NCBI GenBank assembly: GCA_963422705.1
Contig: OY730443.1
Coordinates: 3,038,001-3,102,000, forward strand
Direction: 5' to 3'
From: G963422705 sp963422705
GTDB lineage: Bacteria > Poribacteria > WGA-4E > WGA-3G
DNA: 64,000 nt
In this document: positions 34,086-43,811 of the stretch, one piece after another
How positions within the stretch are numbered: the first letter of the stretch is position 1
Layout of the letters: each line of letters begins with the position of its first letter
Notes under the pieces: generated by a model
The model's input: the letters and a program-made list of their open reading frames with translations, nothing else
Databases searched by the model: none
What the model was told of the DNA's origin: nothing
Translations under genes and position numbers: made by a program

Positions 34086-37034
34086 ATGAAAGCGAGAAGG
34101 AAATTCGCCCGAAAATTTCTGATTTCATTGTTAAAACTGCGGATTCTAACAGTGACCTTTTTTAGTTTACTCCCCTCCGGCGCACTCTTTGCGCAAGGGA
34201 CACCGCGCTTAAACGCGCTATTCCCCGCGGGAGGACAGGCGGGCACCACCGTCGAGATTAATGTGCAAGGGTCAGATTTAGACGGAGCACACACACTCAT
34301 CATTGAAGGCGAACCGGGGATTACGGCGAAACTTCTCACCGGTAGTGGAAGTGTGAATGAGACACATCGCCCCATTTTTGAGGCAAATTGTGGGCAGTGT
34401 CATGAACTCCGCTCGCCGAGTAACCGTTCCATGACACCTGCACAGTGGGAAGCCACGGTGCGACGCATGGTTGAAGAGAAAGGTGCCGAAATCAACCCGG
34501 AAGAGCAAGGTAAAATTATCGATTATCTGCAATCGGTGGCCCGAATGAATGTCGGGTTAAGCGCGCAAATCACAATCGCAGCGGATGCCGCCAGTGGGCA
34601 GCGCGAAATTCGCATCGTCGGCAAACACGGCACATCCACCGCATGGCCCTTTGTCGTCAGTCAGAGCAGAGACACACTCGAAATCGAATCAAATAACCTG
34701 CCGGAATCCGCAACTATCCTTCAATTCCCACTGATTATGAATGGCGTGATTAACCCCGGGGGTGACGAAGACTATTACGCTTTTGAAGGAAATGCGGGCG
34801 ACAGAACAGTTTTCAGCATCAATGCATATCGGCTGAACAATATCAGTCAGCAGTTTTTCAATCCGACGCTCTCTCTCTTTGATAAAGACGGTGTCGAGTT
34901 GGCACGTAGCAACGGATTCTATAGCCTCGACCCGCTCATTGATTACATCCTACCGGCAGATGGCACGTATTTACTACACATCCGTGACCTGCTTTATCGA
35001 GGAAATCCAGATGCGGTTTACCGTCTGAAGTGCGGGCTTATCGCATACAATACCTATCTTTTCCCGCCAAGTGGAGAAATTGGCAATACCATCCAATCTA
35101 CAGTCGGCGGGGAAAATCTGCAAGAGATACCCTGGCAGTTCAAACTGGATGCGAATCCTGGACTGAAGCAGATTCAGACGCCCTACGGCACCTTCCCCTT
35201 CATTGCTAGTGAGATTCCTGTCAATCTAGAAATAGAGACGAATGCACAGAATATGTCGTTGTTCATGCCCGAAGATGCGGCTGTCATTAAGTCTGAGGGG
35301 GCGGAAGGTGAAATCCTTTTTGAAGCAAAATGTAGTGTCTGCCATGAACTCAGAGCGCCAAGCAATCGGGCGCTATCGGCAGAAGAATGGGAACAAACCA
35401 TTACCCGCATGGCGAATAAAGAGAACGCAGACATTACGGAACCGCAACGTCTCCGGATTATCGCGTTTGTGGCACAAGAAGCGCGCCGACTTGGGAAACT
35501 CACTGCCTCCGAGATTGAACAGGCCCAACATTTCGAGAAACCCGGTGCCATGAGCGGCCGCATCTCCGGCCCTAGTGAAGTCGACTATTATCGATTTACC
35601 ATCTCAGAGGGGGCACGTCTCGCACCATGGTGGGTAATTCATCCGTTTGATAACACCAAAGAAACCGGATTTGATACGGTATATCCCCCCGAAACCGAGA
35701 TTGACTTGGAGAAGGAATATAGAGGGAAAGACGGGAGAAAAATCGGGTGGTACCGAACCAATCGCATAGGAGCGAATCTGTTCTCGAACGTCCCTGAAGA
35801 CGATGTGACAGGTTATGCCGTGACATTCCTTGAATCTGACAGAGATAGAAACTATCTGCTGTCCCTCGGTTCGGACGATACGATTAAGCTCTGGGTAAAC
35901 GACAGGCTGATTTTTAGCAAGTATGTGCACCGACAGCTCCGACGTGGGGACGATGTCATCCAACTCCCTGTCTCAAAAGGGAGAAACAAGATTCTGATTA
36001 AAATCACAAATGGCTATGGCCCCTGGGGATTTTTTGCGGATATCGGCGGTTACTCGATTGATGTCTCTGCAGAACGTATTAATTCACCCTTAAGTCCGTC
36101 TTTAACGTTATTGAACGCTGCGGGCGAGGTTTTAGCAAACAATGCCGGCGTCGGGGGCAGACGCAACGCCATCATTGATTATAGTTTTTCGGAGCCGGGG
36201 GAATATGCCGTCCGCATTGAAGACATTGCTGGCAAGGGCGGTCCGGCATACCTTTACCATCTCGACATTCGCCCTACCGTTCCGGATTTCGCGATTTCCG
36301 TAACCCCGGACAACCCAAACATCGGTAAGGGCGGTACCGGGTTGTTAGAGGTGACATTGCAACGCCGGGTGGGATTTACCGAACCGATTCTCTTATCGGT
36401 TGAAAACCTACCACCGGGGGTTAATGCGAGCGAGAGTGCAATTCTCTCTGGGGGCGGCGCCACACGGGGTTACATCACGTTAACCGCGGCCCCGGACGCG
36501 CCTGTCACACATCGGGTTGTGCAAGTTGTTGGAACGGTTACCACCGTTACGGGGCATGAGATCCGGCGCGAAGCGAATCCCGTTGAGTTCTACCGTATTC
36601 AGAACAATACGCTGACGGTTCAGCGGCAGAACGTCGTCGTCAGTATTACCGAAACGGCACCTGTAGTCATTTCCGTTGCGCCACAAAACATCACCGTAAC
36701 GCGGGAGGGTGCTGTAGACATCATCGTGACGGTAGAACGGCGCCGGGGAAATAATCAGGCGTTAACTCTAACATCCGTCGGTTTACCCACTGGCGTGCAG
36801 CTGGAACGTCGAACCACGCTCCTCCGAAAAAATCAGACTGAGGCTACGTTGCGACTTCTCCCGAACATTATCGCGGCGGGTAATCGGCAGCTACGACGTA
36901 ACCCGTTCATCGGAAATCCGCAAACGCACCCGTATACCGTTGTCATTAACGCGCTCGTCGGACAACGGCGCATCGCAAGCAGCCCTGCCATCAACCTGTG
37001 GCTCAGTTCAAGCCAGGCAGACAGCCAACGGTAG
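34086..37034 (+). CDS. large exported protein with two CxxCH haem segments inserted in beta-sandwich domains
   Basis: 982 aa from ATG 34086 (an upstream ATG at 34065 lies inside the previous gene). A signal peptide ends at FAQG. A TIG/IPT-like fold (LNALFPAGGQAGTTVEINV) is broken by a haem c segment with CGQCH (102-106) and resumes at AQITIAADAASGQREIRI. A PPC-like domain (DTLEIESNNLPESATIL, DEDYYAFEGNAGDRT) follows. A second haem segment has CSVCH (416-420) with the same PSNRxxxxxxWExTxxRM pattern. A PA14-like/ligand-binding beta domain and Ig-like repeats make up the rest. A periplasmic redox or electron-transfer role is plausible; the partner is unknown. Confidence 0.8.
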   Translation: MKARRKFARKFLISLLKLRILTVTFFSLLPSGALFAQGTPRLNALFPAGGQAGTTVEINVQGSDLDGAHTLIIEGEPGITAKLLTGSGSVNETHRPIFEANCGQCHELRSPSNRSMTPAQWEATVRRMVEEKGAEINPEEQGKIIDYLQSVARMNVGLSAQITIAADAASGQREIRIVGKHGTSTAWPFVVSQSRDTLEIESNNLPESATILQFPLIMNGVINPGGDEDYYAFEGNAGDRTVFSINAYRLNNISQQFFNPTLSLFDKDGVELARSNGFYSLDPLIDYILPADGTYLLHIRDLLYRGNPDAVYRLKCGLIAYNTYLFPPSGEIGNTIQSTVGGENLQEIPWQFKLDANPGLKQIQTPYGTFPFIASEIPVNLEIETNAQNMSLFMPEDAAVIKSEGAEGEILFEAKCSVCHELRAPSNRALSAEEWEQTITRMANKENADITEPQRLRIIAFVAQEARRLGKLTASEIEQAQHFEKPGAMSGRISGPSEVDYYRFTISEGARLAPWWVIHPFDNTKETGFDTVYPPETEIDLEKEYRGKDGRKIGWYRTNRIGANLFSNVPEDDVTGYAVTFLESDRDRNYLLSLGSDDTIKLWVNDRLIFSKYVHRQLRRGDDVIQLPVSKGRNKILIKITNGYGPWGFFADIGGYSIDVSAERINSPLSPSLTLLNAAGEVLANNAGVGGRRNAIIDYSFSEPGEYAVRIEDIAGKGGPAYLYHLDIRPTVPDFAISVTPDNPNIGKGGTGLLEVTLQRRVGFTEPILLSVENLPPGVNASESAILSGGGATRGYITLTAAPDAPVTHRVVQVVGTVTTVTGHEIRREANPVEFYRIQNNTLTVQRQNVVVSITETAPVVISVAPQNITVTREGAVDIIVTVERRRGNNQALTLTSVGLPTGVQLERRTTLLRKNQTEATLRLLPNIIAAGNRQLRRNPFIGNPQTHPYTVVINALVGQRRIASSPAINLWLSSSQADSQR

Positions 37035-37067
37035 CCAGGGCAAGCAACAATTTAAAAAGGAGATTGA

Positions 37068-37217
37068 ATGTCAGGGTATTACAGTGCGCCGACAACAGCA
37101 GTGCTCCCGACAGATTTTTCACCACATTCGCTTTATCCGTCTCAAAACCGCGAGCTCGCCAGCAGACGCGTTTCTTTATATCGCAAAGAACACCGAGAAG
37201 CCGGACAAAGTCTTTGA
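37068..37217 (+). CDS. small protein of unknown function (49 aa)
   Basis: A 49-residue frame from ATG 37068 has an excellent AAAAAGGAG site six bases upstream, better than many larger genes nearby. The product (MSGYYSAPTTAVLPTDFSPH then a basic C-terminal half) matches nothing I know. It begins 33 bases after the haem-domain gene, so it may be its last operon member. A frame change could join it to the overlapping DRKEEDVYRQHL stretch in another frame, so it could also be a broken gene. Confidence 0.4.
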   Translation: MSGYYSAPTTAVLPTDFSPHSLYPSQNRELASRRVSLYRKEHREAGQSL

Positions 37218-37240
37218 AGAACTCGACAGGAAAGAAGAAG

Positions 37241-37483
37241 ATGTGTACCGCCAGCATCTACGAAAAACTCAAACAACTCCTTGACATTATCTCCACCGCT
37301 GAAACACCTGAGACGTTTATAGAAGATGTTCAGACGTGGATAGACAGCATTGATGACTTGAAAGCACGCGATGAGAAAATAGAACGACACCCCGTGGGTG
37401 TGGTGTTTTTCATGAGAATCTCCTCCTATCTGCCAAGACGAGCAAGGGCTGCTTGGGCAAAAAAAACCGTTCCTGAATCATAA
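37241..37483 (+). CDS. small acidic helical protein of unknown function (80 aa)
   Basis: 80 residues from ATG 37241 with AGGAAAG upstream. The first 48 residues (YEKLKQLLDIISTAETPETF then IEDVQTWIDSIDDLKARDEK) look like a genuine helical protein. The last 20 overlap the convergent gene at 37426 and may be read-through. Family unknown. It is 23 bases after the 49-aa frame. Confidence 0.4.
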   Translation: MCTASIYEKLKQLLDIISTAETPETFIEDVQTWIDSIDDLKARDEKIERHPVGVVFFMRISSYLPRRARAAWAKKTVPES

Positions 37484-38145
37484 CGCTCGAAATCTTTATC
37501 CGCAGCTATCTTCGCTATCTTCGGGATAATAATGTGTTCAGTGATACCTCCGAGTTCTGACGGATACTCCGCTGCAATGCGACTTAAAGTGTTAAATACT
37601 CCACTTCTAATATGTCCCCCCTCTGCCACGCCTCTCTCCAAATATGGAAGAATGTGAGGCACAGATAGGGGAGCGAGCTCTACTAACGCATCGTACATCG
37701 CCCGTCCAGAAATGTTCCCATCACAGATATTCGTTATCAAGCCCCCCGCGGCGCGTGGATGGTTTTCTGCAATGAGTTCTACTATCAGGGCATAGACTTT
37801 ATCACCGTCGGCATGTTCTACCAATACTGGTGGCGGCATCAACTCTGCGATGAGTTCGGTGGCGCGTTCAGAGTGAACACCGCCCCAGGCATACGGATTG
37901 TTTTTGATGTATTCAAGCCGTTTATACGCGGCTTCAACGGGTTCTTCATTCGGATTAACAGGTGGGAAGTTCGGGGAAACGGCTGTACCCTCAGGAATAG
38001 TCGATTTCTCGACAATCGTCGGTTTGTAAATCACTACCGGGTCTTTGCGTGTCTGTGTCTGTAGGAAGTAAAGAATTCCGACGCAGCAAACGACTAACAC
38101 CAAGACACCGATAAAAAAACGGTGGGAGAACAGTTTGAAAAACAT
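37426..38145 (-). CDS. membrane-anchored HEAT-repeat-like protein
   Basis: 239 aa. One N-terminal transmembrane helix (FFIGVLVLVVCCVGILYFL) is followed by a Pro-rich linker and helical repeats such as VYALIVELIAENHPRA, MYDALVELAPLSVPHILPYL and GVFNTLSRIAAEYPSEL. These resemble HEAT/ARM repeats and would give a periplasmic or cytoplasmic scaffold. No enzymatic motif is visible. The gene is convergent with the small genes at 37068-37483 and overlaps the second by 58 bases. Confidence 0.65.
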   Translation of the reverse strand: MFFKLFSHRFFIGVLVLVVCCVGILYFLQTQTRKDPVVIYKPTIVEKSTIPEGTAVSPNFPPVNPNEEPVEAAYKRLEYIKNNPYAWGGVHSERATELIAELMPPPVLVEHADGDKVYALIVELIAENHPRAAGGLITNICDGNISGRAMYDALVELAPLSVPHILPYLERGVAEGGHIRSGVFNTLSRIAAEYPSELGGITEHIIIPKIAKIAADKDFERYDSGTVFFAQAALARLGR

Positions 38146-38398
38146 GTGTCGACGCCTTTATTTTCATAAATATCAATGAGAATTTGGAAGAATACGCAGT
38201 CGGTGAGACTCAGCACTTCCCTAAAACTGACTTGATATTGGGCTGGACTCTATGAATATCACACACAAAACGTTGCATCTGAATATGGCATCTGTGACTA
38301 CTTATATCATAAGTAAATCGTGAGCCTAAAATGGCATTGCATCCAGAACCCGTTTGACAGCATCCTACTTTCGTGGGGGTGAGGCAACGCTTTCGTTT

Positions 38399-38424
38399 GG
38401 CGACATCGGCGTCGCCTTTTTTCT
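38399..38424 (+). terminator. rho-independent terminator
   Basis: GGCGAC (38399-38404), loop ATCGGC and GTCGCC (38411-38416) are followed by a run of T. It faces the convergent gene ending at 38427. No convincing forward-strand gene lies immediately upstream. Confidence 0.55.
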
Positions 38425-38426
38425 TT

Positions 38427-38687
38427 TTAGCAGATCTGCCAATACCCCGCGGCATCGGGGTGCCTTTCTGCCTGTTGGGCTAACTCCAAACCACGCAATG
38501 CGGTTTTCACGGCTGAGACACAACTGTCTTTCGGCGTCGCGGCACCTCCGTTTTCCGTGCGGTATTTGCTGACGCGAGCTATAATCTCGGCGCGCTTGAC
38601 GAAACCTTCCTCGGCGAATAACTCACGCATCAGGACGCGGGAAACCCCAGCGGTAAGGGGCATATTCCGGTGGACATACTGACTCAT
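38427..38687 (-). CDS. small protein of unknown function (86 aa)
   Basis: 86 residues from ATG 38687, with AAAGAAAGG upstream. The reading frame stays open to 38837, but those residues are hydrophobic and unconvincing. The product is helical and mixed in charge (SRVLMRELFAEEGFVKRAEI, YRTENGGAATPKDSCVSAVK) and could be a small winged-helix or DNA-binding-like domain. The family was not recognised. Confidence 0.5.
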   Translation of the reverse strand: MSQYVHRNMPLTAGVSRVLMRELFAEEGFVKRAEIIARVSKYRTENGGAATPKDSCVSAVKTALRGLELAQQAERHPDAAGYWQIC

Positions 38688-38923
38688 GGATTCTGCCTTT
38701 CTTTTGAAGAAAAAAATAGCGATAATACATAGGATACCAGAAATAAAAAAATAGTCAAGAAAAATATGAAATAATGGATAAAATAGAAAAGAGACTGCCA
38801 CGGTGCGGGATGGGGTGGGTTTATACCAAGCGAGCAAGGAGGGGCGCGAACACTAAAAACGCCCGCTTTCGTGTTTTTCAAGAACACATCGGTGTGTTAT
38901 CTCGCGCCTATCAGTCGGAGCAG

Positions 38924-39121
38924 CTAGGTGGAAAATTTACGGTTCTGTTCGTCCATCGGTGGCATCAACGCCCCTTTTTCTGCTTGGATTTCTCGCTTTT
39001 CGGCTTTCTCTGCGGAGACGTTCCCGGTCGTTTCTTTGGGTTTTAGTTCGCCATAGACGCGGATGAGTGATGATGGGCATTCGGGAATGTGGCGCTGCTT
39101 CCATAAAATAGCTCCATTCAC
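38924..39121 (-). CDS. possible small protein downstream of the glycosyltransferase operon
   Basis: A 65-codon frame from GTG 39121, one base after the stop of the upstream glycosyltransferase, reads ILWKQRHIPECPSSLIRVYG then a Lys/Glu-rich tail (EKAEKREIQAEKG). The spacing suggests coupled translation. There is no clear ribosome-binding site and no family match, so it stays doubtful. Confidence 0.3.
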   Translation of the reverse strand: MNGAILWKQRHIPECPSSLIRVYGELKPKETTGNVSAEKAEKREIQAEKGALMPPMDEQNRKFST

Positions 39122-39122
39122 T

Positions 39123-40958
39123 TCACGGGGGCACGTTTTCGTGTGGTGTTTCGCTGGCGTTTTCGGGCGGAAAATCAAGTATTCGATATATCCACACATA
39201 GTCGATGCCATTTAAGGTGACGACATGTTCAAGTTCTCGCGGTAAGTTTCTGCCGGGACGCAAAAAACCATGGATTTTATAGTTTTCTGGAGCATCTCGC
39301 GGGATTTTCCCTCCGACTTGTTTATCACGGAGATACTCAATATCGTAGTCAAAGTCATGCGAAGTTTCGTGAGTCTGCTGGTGCCGCTGTAGCATGTCAC
39401 CTACGAAGTAATTCCCAAAGTCTTTGCTGAACCACGTCGTTCGCACCTGTATGTTTTCCGCATCTGGTTTTGCATTCAGATATTCTGCTGCTAAGTCTAA
39501 TCCTGCACCAGTGATACACGTTGTATTTTCTGCCACCCACTTTCCAGATAATAGTGGGTGATAGTAGGTGCGATAATAGGGGTGGAGTCGTAGTACCGGC
39601 ACTGCTTGCAAAAGAAAAACAGACACAAGTAATGCATAACGGACCCATTTTCGCGTGAAATGTTGGGCAAGGTGCGTTGCACCGAGTGCTGTCAAGACGC
39701 TAACTGCCGGTAGGAATATCACAAGGTATCTTGATATTTTCTTTGCTGCGATACTCAGTCCAATGAGGTAAAATAAGACGAACAGGACTAGCACAATAGT
39801 AAGACAAAACACTTTGTTATTTTTCTGTTTGCGTTGTGCCGCTGCATTCCACACAGAAACACCTATCAGGGGCAACGTCAACACGCCACTCCACACCACT
39901 GTGACGGTAGGAAAATAAAGCCCCCCTGGATTGTGAAGAATATTCCCTAAAAACAGCTTGGGTAAATCATGTGACTCCGCGACTGCCTGAAACATTTTCT
40001 CAAGAATAGTCGTAACCACTGGAGCACTTGCAGTGATAGTGTATCCCACGACAACGAAGAATATCCCGACGAGTACCTCAAAAGCCGTGTGCGTGAGTTT
40101 AGGTGTATCTGTCTTCGCGAGTGTTCGCAAACTCCACAGGAGCAGTGCCCCCCCGAAAGTGCAGAGAACCAACATCTCCACGCGCGTCCACATATACGGG
40201 CAAACCCCCACTGCTGTTGCGAGTATCATCATAAGCCAGAGCAAAACACTCCACATCATCCTGGACACGCAGAGATTATTTTCTTTCGCATACCACACCC
40301 ACACCAGTGGAATAAATAGAATAAGCGTGCAGGCATAGCTTTTCGTGAGACAGGCGAGAGCAAAGCTAATACCAGAAAAAACGATATACCGTCGCCGTGA
40401 CAGATTGCTTTCGAGAGCGCACAACCATAAGAGGAGCGATAAAAAGAGAAAAAGTGCTGTCAACGCATCGGTGTGTGCGCGCCGAGACTCTGAAAGTAGA
40501 AAAGGCTCCACCGATAACAATGCAATAGATAACATTGCACTCACTTTTCCAAATAGGCGGTACACGCAAAAACCTATCAGCAAAATTAACGCACCTGTTA
40601 CAACCGCGATGGGTAAACGGACAAGGGCTAGCATCGCAGGCGTGTAAAAGTTTGTGTCTTCAACATCGCTTTTGACAGGGAATTTGGTCAGATACGTGCT
40701 CCATAATGCAAGACTCCCAAGCCACATGGTTGGCATCCCCGGATGATATGCCGGAAGCGTCTCTTTGAATTTTCCATTTTTCAAGGCGAAAAAGAAGGTA
40801 TGGGTTCGCTGCATCCACAAATCTTCGTCGCTGGACCAATGCTTGGGGAGCGAAAGTGTCCGCGGCAAAAATGTCAATAGGATAAGTGCCACTAGCACAA
40901 ACGAGATGACAACGCGCTGAAGTTTTATCATAATATTTTCGTTTTCTTGCGTGCTCAT
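39123..40958 (-). CDS. GT39/PMT_2-type membrane glycosyltransferase
   Basis: 611 aa with about a dozen transmembrane helices. Resembles ArnT/dolichyl-phosphate-mannose mannosyltransferase enzymes that use polyprenyl-linked sugars outside the cytoplasmic membrane. The first loop has the acidic SSDEDLWMQRTHTFFFALKN region and PAYHPGMPTMWLG. A large C-terminal periplasmic part starts around residue 470. The ATG overlaps the stop of the upstream glycosyltransferase (ATGA, 40955-40958), so the two are co-translated. Substrate and acceptor unknown. Confidence 0.8.
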   Translation of the reverse strand: MSTQENENIMIKLQRVVISFVLVALILLTFLPRTLSLPKHWSSDEDLWMQRTHTFFFALKNGKFKETLPAYHPGMPTMWLGSLALWSTYLTKFPVKSDVEDTNFYTPAMLALVRLPIAVVTGALILLIGFCVYRLFGKVSAMLSIALLSVEPFLLSESRRAHTDALTALFLFLSLLLWLCALESNLSRRRYIVFSGISFALACLTKSYACTLILFIPLVWVWYAKENNLCVSRMMWSVLLWLMMILATAVGVCPYMWTRVEMLVLCTFGGALLLWSLRTLAKTDTPKLTHTAFEVLVGIFFVVVGYTITASAPVVTTILEKMFQAVAESHDLPKLFLGNILHNPGGLYFPTVTVVWSGVLTLPLIGVSVWNAAAQRKQKNNKVFCLTIVLVLFVLFYLIGLSIAAKKISRYLVIFLPAVSVLTALGATHLAQHFTRKWVRYALLVSVFLLQAVPVLRLHPYYRTYYHPLLSGKWVAENTTCITGAGLDLAAEYLNAKPDAENIQVRTTWFSKDFGNYFVGDMLQRHQQTHETSHDFDYDIEYLRDKQVGGKIPRDAPENYKIHGFLRPGRNLPRELEHVVTLNGIDYVWIYRILDFPPENASETPHENVPP

Positions 40959-42493
40959 TTCTTATTTTCGTCCGGGCCTATAGGCATGTCTGGTAGTGCA
41001 TACAACGTTCGTTTATCCTTTTCACTTTTGAAAAGGATAGGAAGCGGGAGTTCGCTCTCGGTGACGACATAGGGGATGCCCCCGTTTTTTTTCACCTGTC
41101 GGCTCATTGCTTTGTAGGCATGTTCTGAGTGATAGGTGTGTGCAGTGAAGGGTGTGAGGAACATGAGGTAGTGCGCGTCGCAATGGTAAGCAGGGTTTTT
41201 CCCATTAATCTCAACAAGGAGCACAGCGTTGGGCGGGAGATGTTTCTCCGCAAAAGTAGCGGTTTCCAACAACGTTTTCGTGTCCGAATTTATAGCAGTT
41301 GAGTCGTATGCCATGTATATTGTCATGAGGCTAAAAAAGCAGAGTGTAACCATCCACCCTTTTCTAAACCATCGATGCATACGCGTATCTTTCACTTTTC
41401 GTTGGACTGTTCGTACAACGAAATCGCCGAATATCATGTAAAAAGCGGGCACTTTAATAAGCGTGGCACTGGGTGTTTTTGTCGTGGCAAACAGAAAAGG
41501 AACCATAACGCCAATGCCCCAAGCATACAAAAGTGTCCGTCCCATGTGTTTTTCTCGGAACAGACGCGTCACACCCCCACACACAGCTACAGCCACGGGT
41601 ATAAAGAAGCAGTCGAATATCCTATCCGTGTAATTTAAGACCCTGTGCCACGGCGCACCCCAGAACTCAATATTCTCTGTTAGATGCCTAAAAATATAGT
41701 CATGCTCTATTTTGAACTCTATTGGAAACTGTATTGCGGTATAGAGCATCCAAGCCCCCGCAACAACTCCTGTAATCCCTAATATCGCTAGTAAATGAAA
41801 CCAGTGAAGGCGACAATCCTCCTTTTTTGCTAATAAAAGTCTAGGGGACAACAAGGCAGCGAGGGCTACACCTGTAATAATGAACGCGGGATATGTTTTA
41901 GAGAGAAATGCAAGCCCTTGTCCAATACCGGATAACCACACGAAACGCCATTTGCCTGTCTTTACCAATCTGATAACGCCATACATGCCCAGTTCACAAT
42001 AGAACAGTAACGAAATGTCAACAGCATCCGAAAATTGGTAACCTTGCACCAAATTCATGATGAAGTATGAGAATGCCTGAGCAAAGGAGGCTATAAGTGC
42101 AGCATGGCGAGAGAAGAGTTGAACACCTATCAGATAGGTGAGTAAAACGGCTAAGGTGCTTAAGAGCGCGCTCGGCAACCGAAAAGCGAACGTGGAAACC
42201 CCGAAAAAAAAGAAGGAAAGTGCACCTTGCCATAGCGGAAGTATCGGTTTATGAAGCCAAACGTGGTTGCTCCCCCACTCCGTCTCTCCGTAAAAAATAT
42301 AAGGCTCATCAATCAGTGTCGGTTTAAAGGGGTGTTTGAGGAGGTTCTTCGCAACGAGTGCGTGGCAACATTCATCAATGGTGCCGAAACGGTAATGCCC
42401 AAGATGATTCAGTTTTAGGCTGAAAGATGACAGCAAAACGAATACGAGTATCAGTTCTGGGAGTCTTTTTCTCACTGAAAAGTAGCTGTTCAA
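40955..42493 (-). CDS. GT39/PMT_2-type membrane glycosyltransferase
   Basis: 512 aa, multi-spanning. The first periplasmic loop contains YRFGTIDECCHALVAKNLL, the DE acidic pair typical of PMT_2 enzymes, and WLHKPILPLWQG. LPSALLSTLAVLLTYLIG and the following helices fit the ArnT-like fold. The only upstream start is TTG 42493, or GTG 42475; no clear ribosome-binding site decides it. It overlaps the next glycosyltransferase by 4 bases and follows the anchored protein ending at 42541 by 47 bases, so the four reverse-strand genes probably form one operon. Confidence 0.8.
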   Translation of the reverse strand: MNSYFSVRKRLPELILVFVLLSSFSLKLNHLGHYRFGTIDECCHALVAKNLLKHPFKPTLIDEPYIFYGETEWGSNHVWLHKPILPLWQGALSFFFFGVSTFAFRLPSALLSTLAVLLTYLIGVQLFSRHAALIASFAQAFSYFIMNLVQGYQFSDAVDISLLFYCELGMYGVIRLVKTGKWRFVWLSGIGQGLAFLSKTYPAFIITGVALAALLSPRLLLAKKEDCRLHWFHLLAILGITGVVAGAWMLYTAIQFPIEFKIEHDYIFRHLTENIEFWGAPWHRVLNYTDRIFDCFFIPVAVAVCGGVTRLFREKHMGRTLLYAWGIGVMVPFLFATTKTPSATLIKVPAFYMIFGDFVVRTVQRKVKDTRMHRWFRKGWMVTLCFFSLMTIYMAYDSTAINSDTKTLLETATFAEKHLPPNAVLLVEINGKNPAYHCDAHYLMFLTPFTAHTYHSEHAYKAMSRQVKKNGGIPYVVTESELPLPILFKSEKDKRTLYALPDMPIGPDENKK

Positions 42494-42540
42494 AATATGC
42501 TGAAGACGGAATATCTCGGTGTCCTACACCCACCAATGGA

Positions 42541-43800
42541 TTAACGCTGATTTCGGGACATTTTCTCAATTTCCGATGCAATTTCTGGGTGGTTCTCTTG
42601 AATTCGTTTTAATCCTTCCACAGGACCGTGTTTCTGTAAGGTTTCTAAAGCTTGTGTTAAACGTTCCTGTGGAAATTGAGCGCGCAATGAGCCTGTTAGA
42701 CGTTTCTGAAAATCTGTTTCATTTTCGGCACCAAGTAACTGTGCAGTGGCTGACAACCTCTGAGAGACTTCCGCGGCATCTACCTGTCTATTCGTTCCGG
42801 GGACATCCACGAGCGACGGAGGTTCATGTGTTGTTTCCCACGTATGTGTCGGGGGAACGTCGGCCACCGGTTGTGCGGGTTGTATTTTGGAATGTTCTGA
42901 GAGGAGAGAGGCTGTTACATTTTCCTGCGAACTTTCATACAGCGTGGAAAGTGTCAGAGAGTCGTCAGGGAGTAGTACAAGGGCTTCAAAGAAATTTTTA
43001 TAATGCGTATCTACGCGCTCGTGGAGCGCCGGAAAATTCTCAGAGAGGGGAGAGGTGGGAAGCCCTTCATGTATCAACTCTAAGTATCGTGTGTTCACAA
43101 TATCCCATTCCGCTGGGGCATTTTCTTTCATCCACCGACGGAGGTATATGATGGGCTCGATCTGTCGGACGACTTCATCTCCGTCCCGGTTCCACCTGAG
43201 CCCCGCTCGCCCTTCCTGTAGTTCTTTTTCCTGTGTGTCGTTTAACCCGAATAATTTTTCCTTTAGTTCTAGATAACGAACACCATCTTCCACGGATAAA
43301 TAACTTTTGTTTTTATCCGAAGACTGATTGAATAAGGAGTGGCCTTTGAGATGAAAGTACTCCGTCAACTCTATGTCGCCATCTCCGAGTTCTTTTGCGA
43401 TGTCGTGCATCTTCTCAATAGCAAGTGCGGAGTCTGAATCTTTCAACTCAAGCGCGGGTTGGAAAGCAGCTAGCATTCCAATTTTCCCTAACTTCCTCCG
43501 TTTCGGTTTTTCTTTAACTGATTTTTCGTTTTCCATTGTGGTGACGTTTGGTTCGGCGGTTTCCCGGTGCTTCTCCTCCGAGACTGACACCTCTATATTA
43601 TCCTTTGGAACGGCGGTAGAAGGATTATCACCATGTGGATGTGGATGCTCGTCAGAGAATGTTTGTGATGGCAGCGGGGTAGGATGCAAGATTTTATGAG
43701 CATAGTAATAGCGAAAAGAAAAAGTGCCCACAAGGGTTATTAATACAATGCCCCCGAAAAAAATGAACATCTGCTTTTTTTTTGGCCTTGAGAATTTCAT
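42541..43800 (-). CDS. membrane-anchored protein of unknown function
   Basis: 419 aa. One N-terminal transmembrane segment (MFIFFGGIVLITLVGTFSF) follows a basic start, then a His/Pro-rich linker (HPHPHGD) and a long charged helical region rich in Glu and Lys. The C-terminal 100 residues contain LSATAQLLGAENETDFQKRL and EIEKMSRNQR. No enzyme motif is visible. A GGAG site before ATG 43800 overlaps the stop region of the lipoprotein gene just upstream. Its position before two glycosyltransferases suggests a role in surface glycan assembly, but that is inference. Confidence 0.65.
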   Translation of the reverse strand: MKFSRPKKKQMFIFFGGIVLITLVGTFSFRYYYAHKILHPTPLPSQTFSDEHPHPHGDNPSTAVPKDNIEVSVSEEKHRETAEPNVTTMENEKSVKEKPKRRKLGKIGMLAAFQPALELKDSDSALAIEKMHDIAKELGDGDIELTEYFHLKGHSLFNQSSDKNKSYLSVEDGVRYLELKEKLFGLNDTQEKELQEGRAGLRWNRDGDEVVRQIEPIIYLRRWMKENAPAEWDIVNTRYLELIHEGLPTSPLSENFPALHERVDTHYKNFFEALVLLPDDSLTLSTLYESSQENVTASLLSEHSKIQPAQPVADVPPTHTWETTHEPPSLVDVPGTNRQVDAAEVSQRLSATAQLLGAENETDFQKRLTGSLRAQFPQERLTQALETLQKHGPVEGLKRIQENHPEIASEIEKMSRNQR

Positions 43801-43811
43801 ATGATTATCTC

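Noticed and set aside
38774..39046. Forward 90-codon frame
   Set aside because: No ribosome-binding site and no protein-like pattern; overlaps reverse-strand candidates.
42519..43151. Forward 210-codon frame
   Set aside because: Antisense to the anchored protein gene at 42541-43800, which has a membrane anchor, ribosome-binding site and operon context.
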